Source of the DNA: JAVBOF01 sp031550915
Lineage (GTDB): Bacteria > Bacillota > Clostridia > Christensenellales > MGBC116941
DNA: 9,911 nucleotides
Assembly: GCA_031550915.1 (NCBI GenBank)
Contig: JAVBOF010000042.1
Span: 1 to 9,911, forward strand
Reading direction: 5' to 3'
Shown piece after piece: positions 6,450 to 9,911 of the stretch (positions within the stretch are counted from its first letter, which is position 1; every line of letters begins with the position of its first letter). A program made the translations under genes and the position numbers. The notes under the pieces were generated by a model. It worked only from the letters and a program-made list of their open reading frames with translations. It did not search any database and was not told the origin of the DNA.

Positions 6450-6450
6450 C

Positions 6451-7905
6451 TTATGTCCCCTGCTCCTTATCGGTACCCAGAATTTGCGCCACTATTATTC
6501 TCTCGTCAAACGGATGCCTAATTCCGTTAATCTCCTGATAGCTTTCGTGGCCTTTGCCCGCCAGGATGATAACATCATCCTTTTCGGCGTTATTCAGCGC
6601 ATAGCCTATAGCTTCACGCCTGTTTTCGATCATTATATAACGGCAGCCGCTTTCTTCAACCCCCGGAATTATATCTTTTATGATATCGTCCGGATTTTCA
6701 GTCCTTGGGTTATCGCTTGTGATAACGCAAAAGTCCGAAAGCTCCCCAGCCGTCTTGCCCATCAAAGGCCGTTTTACCCTGTCCCTGTCTCCTCCGCAAC
6801 CGAAGAGAGTAATCACTCTACCCTTGGCAAAACCTCTTACCGCTGTTATTATATTGCGCAAACCGTCCGGGGTATGCGCGTAATCCAAGATAACATTGAA
6901 ATCCCTGCCAGCTGTCGGCAAGGATTCGATCCTGCCCGAAACGGGTAACGCAGAGTTCAGCCCGTTAGCAACATCGTCTAGGGATATCCCTACTTGCAGG
7001 CACGCGCCCGCTGCGGCCATAGCATTGTATACGCTAAACCTTCCCGGTATGCGCAAATTGACCGGCCGTTTCCCCTGAGGCGTTTTTAATGTGAACTTGC
7101 ATCCATCGGGGTTCAATTCTATGTCTTCGGGGATTATATCCCCGTTGTAATCTATTCCATATGTCAGTTTATTGCCAACTGCCCGGTCCATCATATACGG
7201 CCCGTTTTCGTCATCCATATTTATCACAGCGCCTTTACTCATGCCAAAAAGCATGGCTTTGGCATCTTTGTATGACTCCCATGTACTGTGGAAATCCAGA
7301 TGATCCTGCGTAAGGTTCGTAAAAACGGAAGAATTATATTCTATGCCAAATACCCTTTTAAGCGCAAGCGCGTGCGAGGATACTTCCATGACACAGAGCT
7401 CGACACCTTCATCCGCCATCTCCTTCAGCAAAGCCTGCAGGTCAAGGGATTCTGGTGTGGTTTTTTCAGTATATACGATACGGCTGCCAATATAATTAGA
7501 TATCGTTCCTATAATACCGGTTTTCAATCCGGCGGCTTCAGCTATAGCACGCACAAGATAAGTCGTAGTCGTTTTGCCGTTTGTGCCGGTTATACCTACC
7601 ATCTTCATTCTCTTTGCCGGTTCGCCGTAAAATACCGCGCCAAGCCTTGCCATTGCTTCCCTGTCATCCTCAACGATTATCTGAGGCAAATCTATATCCA
7701 GTTTTCTGCTAACAAGCAGAGCGGATGCGCCAGCATCCGAGGCAAGGATGGCATATTCGTGTCCATCCGTCTTAAAACCCATGATGCAAATAAAAAGACT
7801 TCCCGGTTTAACTTTACGGGAATCATATTCCAAGGATTCTATCTCGATATCCAAGGGTCCATCATATATGCAATCTAGTTTTTCAATAAGTTCACTAATT
7901 CTCGT
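6451..7905 (-). CDS. murE: UDP-MurNAc-tripeptide synthetase MurE, probable meso-DAP type, non-canonical start
   Basis: MurE adds the third stem residue to UDP-MurNAc-L-Ala-D-Glu. Counting from the TTG at 7854, the P-loop GITGTNGKTTTT is at 87-98, TQDHLDFH at 182-189, the carbamylated lysine at Lys199 (YKDAKAMLF) and GKGHE at 433-437. DNPR at 381-384 is the signature of diaminopimelate-adding enzymes. The start is odd. The only canonical start codon is TTG at 7854, with a poor ribosome site, and it would remove conserved residues. The frame stays open upstream to a TAG at 7920-7918 and encodes RISELIEKLDCIYDG, matching the family N-terminus (M-K/R-L-S-E-L-L). The codon at the expected Met is ACG (7905-7903), 9 nt after AGGAG. 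I place the start there, giving 484 residues. A sequencing error or true ATG is possible; 7854 is the conservative alternative. Confidence 0.93.
   Translation of the reverse strand, partial: TRISELIEKLDCIYDGPLDIEIESLEYDSRKVKPGSLFICIMGFKTDGHEYAILASDAGASALLVSRKLDIDLPQIIVEDDREAMARLGAVFYGEPAKRMKMVGITGTNGKTTTTYLVRAIAEAAGLKTGIIGTISNYIGSRIVYTEKTTPESLDLQALLKEMADEGVELCVMEVSSHALALKRVFGIEYNSSVFTNLTQDHLDFHSTWESYKDAKAMLFGMSKGAVINMDDENGPYMMDRAVGNKLTYGIDYNGDIIPEDIELNPDGCKFTLKTPQGKRPVNLRIPGRFSVYNAMAAAGACLQVGISLDDVANGLNSALPVSGRIESLPTAGRDFNVILDYAHTPDGLRNIITAVRGFAKGRVITLFGCGGDRDRVKRPLMGKTAGELSDFCVITSDNPRTENPDDIIKDIIPGVEESGCRYIMIENRREAIGYALNNAEKDDVIILAGKGHESYQEINGIRHPFDERIIVAQILGTDKEQGT
7562..7596 (-). repeat. 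P-loop DNA patch shared with murD (copy in murE)
   Basis: Partner of 5072-5106: 32 of 35 bases identical, the two copies exactly 2490 bases apart and in the same codon phase. Recombination between the copies would delete mraY and make an in-frame murE-murD hybrid. Confidence 0.6.
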
Positions 7906-7914
7906 AAAGATCAG

Positions 7915-7919
7915 CTCCT
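7915..7919 (-). promoter_or_regulatory. Ribosome binding site of murE
   Basis: AGGAG, the only good site in the PBP-murE gap. It lies 61 nt upstream of the TTG at 7854, too far to serve it, but 9 nt upstream of the ACG at 7905. It is the main local evidence for the upstream start. Confidence 0.6.
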
Positions 7920-7920
7920 A

Positions 7921-7941
7921 AATTATCCGGATTTGATAATT
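7921..7941. repeat. 7-bp inverted repeat between the PBP gene and murE
   Basis: AATTATC (7921-7927) and GATAATT (7935-7941) are perfect inverse complements around a 7-nt centre, ending one base before the murE ribosome site region. It has no GC-rich stem or following U-tract, so it is not a terminator. A weak RNA hairpin or chance are both possible. Confidence 0.35.
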
Positions 7942-7946
7942 CACAT

Positions 7947-9911
7947 TTACGGACTCTTGGTGGGCTCAGGAACTTCTAATGTTTCAAATTTCGCGTTTAC
8001 CACCGTGCCTGCGTCAACGTTTGTCATAGGGCTTATATCCTGACTGGTACAAATCCCCATGCCGTCCGCATCTAGTACGAGCCCGCGCTCCGAAAGTATA
8101 TCATTCGCTTCCTTTATCGTCTTTCCGCGCAGATCGGGTACCTCCGCCTTCTTTGCAGCATCCTGCTCAACGGGCGTATCCGTATACAAAAGCACGGATT
8201 GCTTCTCATACATCTTTGCGCCGGGTTTCGGCATCTGGTCAACGACCTTCCCAGTGCCGTCTATATCATATTCAAGCTTAAGTTTTTTCAATTCCTTCTT
8301 AGCCGCGTCAATACTCATTTCCCTAAGGTCAGGCACTATAATGGGCTGCGGCATCTTGGTCAGTTCTTCATCTGTATATTTCGCTTCAACGCCCGCATAC
8401 TTTAGAGTGTCCTCCAAAACCTGCCTTACCAATGGTGCGGCCACTACGCTTCCAAAATCCACAGAGACCCTCGGTTCATCGACCAGAATATAGCATACGT
8501 ATTTGGGGTCGTCAGCCGGAGCAAACCCGATGAACGACGCAATATGCAGATTGGTCATCGGTTTACCGTCTTCTCCGTATTTCTGTGCTGTTCCAGTCTT
8601 CCCTCCGACCCTGTATCCCGGTATCTCCGCATTTTTGCCGCTGCCGTTCAACACTACGTCGCGTAAAAGTGAGCGCATGGCTTCCGAGGTTTCCGGTTTA
8701 ATTATCTGTTCCTTCTGCTCGGGTTCATGCTTCTCTACAGTGTTACCTTCAACATCACGTATCTCTTTGACAAGCGTGGGCGTGAAAACCTTGCCACCGT
8801 TTATTATAGCAGAAAACGCCGTTGTTAACTGCAACGGTGTCATCGATATTGACTGCCCGAAGGCTATACGGGCCAGATCGCCCTCTTTTACATATTTCAC
8901 ATGCATCACGTTGCCGGCCGATTCCCCTGTGAAATCTACGCCTGTTTGCGCACCAAAGCCAAACTTTGTGATGTAATCGTATAGTTTTTCTTTTCCTATT
9001 TTTAATCCCATCTGGACAAACGCCGGGTTACAGCTGTTATTCAATGCTTTCTGCAAGTCCTGGTCTCCGTGCGGCACTCTCGCGTGACAGCTTATCGAGC
9101 CGCCTGCTACAGAAATCTTGCCAGTGCAGTTAAAATGATCGCCAAGCGAAAGCAAACCGCTGTCCAATCCTGCGGCTACCGTAACAGGCTTAAAAACCGA
9201 TCCCAATTCGTGGGAATCCGTTATTACATTGTTTCGCGATAAGCTTCTAAGTTCCTCAGCATTATCACGGGGCGGAGAGTTAAGGTCATAATCAGGTTTG
9301 GATGAGATCGCCAGTATCTCTCCGGTATTAGGATCCATAACGATGCCTTGTACCGATTTTGCCTTGTTTGAAACAAGGGCTTCATCTAACGCCTTTTCCA
9401 GAAAACTCTGGATAAAATAGTCAACGGTGAGCACAACATCATGCCCGTCCTGCGGCTCAATGTAGGTTTCAACCGAACCCGCTATTTCCCTGCCTCTTGC
9501 GTCGGTCATGGAAACCACCCTTCCCGGCGCACCGGAAAGGTACTTATTATATTTAAGTTCTAGCCCCTCCAGGCCTTCACCGTCAACCGACGTAAAGCCC
9601 AGAACCTGTGTAAGAAAATTTTTGTTTGGGTATATCCTTTGTGTATCGATGGTGAAGGCTACCCCTTTAAGCTTTAGCTCACGGATACTGTTGGCCTGGT
9701 CTCTCGGTATCTGCCTTTTAATAAGGATCTCCGCCTTGTCCTTTTTATCAGGCAAGAGATTATTCGCGGCCTTCTGGTACACCTCTTCTTCATCCAGACC
9801 CAATATTTTGGAAAGTGCCTGTGCGATGAGCCGGGCATCCGTTTCGGTCGTTATCTGCGTCGGACGGACAACCACCGTATCCGCGTTTGAGCTCATTGCT
9901 AACTGCTGCAT
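7947..9911 (-). CDS. spoVD: Class B penicillin-binding protein with two PASTA domains, SpoVD/FtsI type (N-terminus outside the window)
   Basis: Class B PBPs are membrane-anchored D,D-transpeptidases that cross-link glycan made by the SEDS partner (FtsW/SpoVE, encoded further on). The 654 residues seen begin inside the protein: the N-terminal membrane helix and the RGxIxDRNG motif are missing, so the Met at 9911 is internal. The pedestal domain covers about 1-150 (GFTSVDGEGLEGLE near 105-118). In the transpeptidase domain the active-site motifs are SVFK (Ser238-Lys241), SCN (293-295) and KTGTA (438-442). Two PASTA domains follow at about 522-578 and 589-643, and the protein ends shortly after. 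Cys275 and Cys294 are 19 apart and sit where Bacillus SpoVD has its redox-active pair, favouring SpoVD. B. subtilis SpoVD has one PASTA domain and vegetative PBP2B has two, so the division role (ftsI/pbpB) remains open. Confidence 0.92.
   Translation of the reverse strand: MQQLAMSSNADTVVVRPTQITTETDARLIAQALSKILGLDEEEVYQKAANNLLPDKKDKAEILIKRQIPRDQANSIRELKLKGVAFTIDTQRIYPNKNFLTQVLGFTSVDGEGLEGLELKYNKYLSGAPGRVVSMTDARGREIAGSVETYIEPQDGHDVVLTVDYFIQSFLEKALDEALVSNKAKSVQGIVMDPNTGEILAISSKPDYDLNSPPRDNAEELRSLSRNNVITDSHELGSVFKPVTVAAGLDSGLLSLGDHFNCTGKISVAGGSISCHARVPHGDQDLQKALNNSCNPAFVQMGLKIGKEKLYDYITKFGFGAQTGVDFTGESAGNVMHVKYVKEGDLARIAFGQSISMTPLQLTTAFSAIINGGKVFTPTLVKEIRDVEGNTVEKHEPEQKEQIIKPETSEAMRSLLRDVVLNGSGKNAEIPGYRVGGKTGTAQKYGEDGKPMTNLHIASFIGFAPADDPKYVCYILVDEPRVSVDFGSVVAAPLVRQVLEDTLKYAGVEAKYTDEELTKMPQPIIVPDLREMSIDAAKKELKKLKLEYDIDGTGKVVDQMPKPGAKMYEKQSVLLYTDTPVEQDAAKKAEVPDLRGKTIKEANDILSERGLVLDADGMGICTSQDISPMTNVDAGTVVNAKFETLEVPEPTKSP

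Noticed and set aside
6160..6948. Long open frame on the plus strand (262 codons) opposite mraY and murE
   Set aside because: It crosses the junction of two well-identified genes on the other strand, has no family-like motifs and is explained as the antisense shadow of conserved codons.
7921..7941. Intrinsic terminator between the PBP gene and murE
   Set aside because: The 7-bp stem is AT-rich and is not followed by a U-tract; the genes look co-transcribed.
1..9911. CRISPR array, tRNA/rRNA, insertion sequence, phage genes or a new defence-type system
   Set aside because: No spaced repeats, RNA-gene signatures, transposase motifs or terminal repeats were seen; almost all bases belong to known dcw genes.

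Overview
The window is one stretch of a division and cell-wall (dcw) cluster from a low-GC Gram-positive bacterium, most likely a member of the Clostridia. All recognisable genes lie on the minus strand, so transcription runs from high to low coordinates. The order in transcription is a PASTA-containing class B penicillin-binding protein (SpoVD/FtsI type), murE, mraY, murD, ftsW (spoVE type), murA, divIB (ftsQ) and ftsA. The assignment rests on gene order, PASTA repeats on the transpeptidase, a DivIB-type POTRA protein with an acidic tail, strong AGGAG-type ribosome binding sites, and murA placed directly before divIB. The MurE DNPR motif predicts meso-diaminopimelate peptidoglycan.

Layout from high to low coordinates: 9911-7947 holds most of the PBP, whose N-terminus lies beyond the window. 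7946-7906 is a short gap with a 7-bp inverted repeat and an AGGAG site. murE follows, one base separates it from mraY, and 11 bases separate mraY from murD. After a 33-base gap comes ftsW, then a 96-base gap with a small hairpin, then murA. The last 38 bases of murA overlap the start of divIB. A 189-base, very AT-rich gap (662-474) follows, carrying the best promoter candidate in the window (extended -10 TGATATAAT) and an 11-bp perfect inverted repeat. ftsA then runs off the low end.

Together the genes make and use lipid II. MurA commits UDP-GlcNAc to peptidoglycan, MurD and MurE add D-Glu and the diamino acid, and MraY moves the precursor to the lipid carrier. FtsW polymerises glycan and the PBP cross-links it at the division site, with DivIB and FtsA as divisome components. 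Two genes that often sit in clostridial versions of this cluster are absent: murF (expected between murE and mraY) and murG (expected between ftsW and murA).

I found no mobile element, CRISPR array, RNA gene or new system. The points most worth a second look are the apparent non-canonical start of murE (ACG where the family has its initiator Met), the ftsA promoter/leader, the murA-divIB overlap across an A8 run, the SpoVD-like cysteine pair, and the missing murF and murG.
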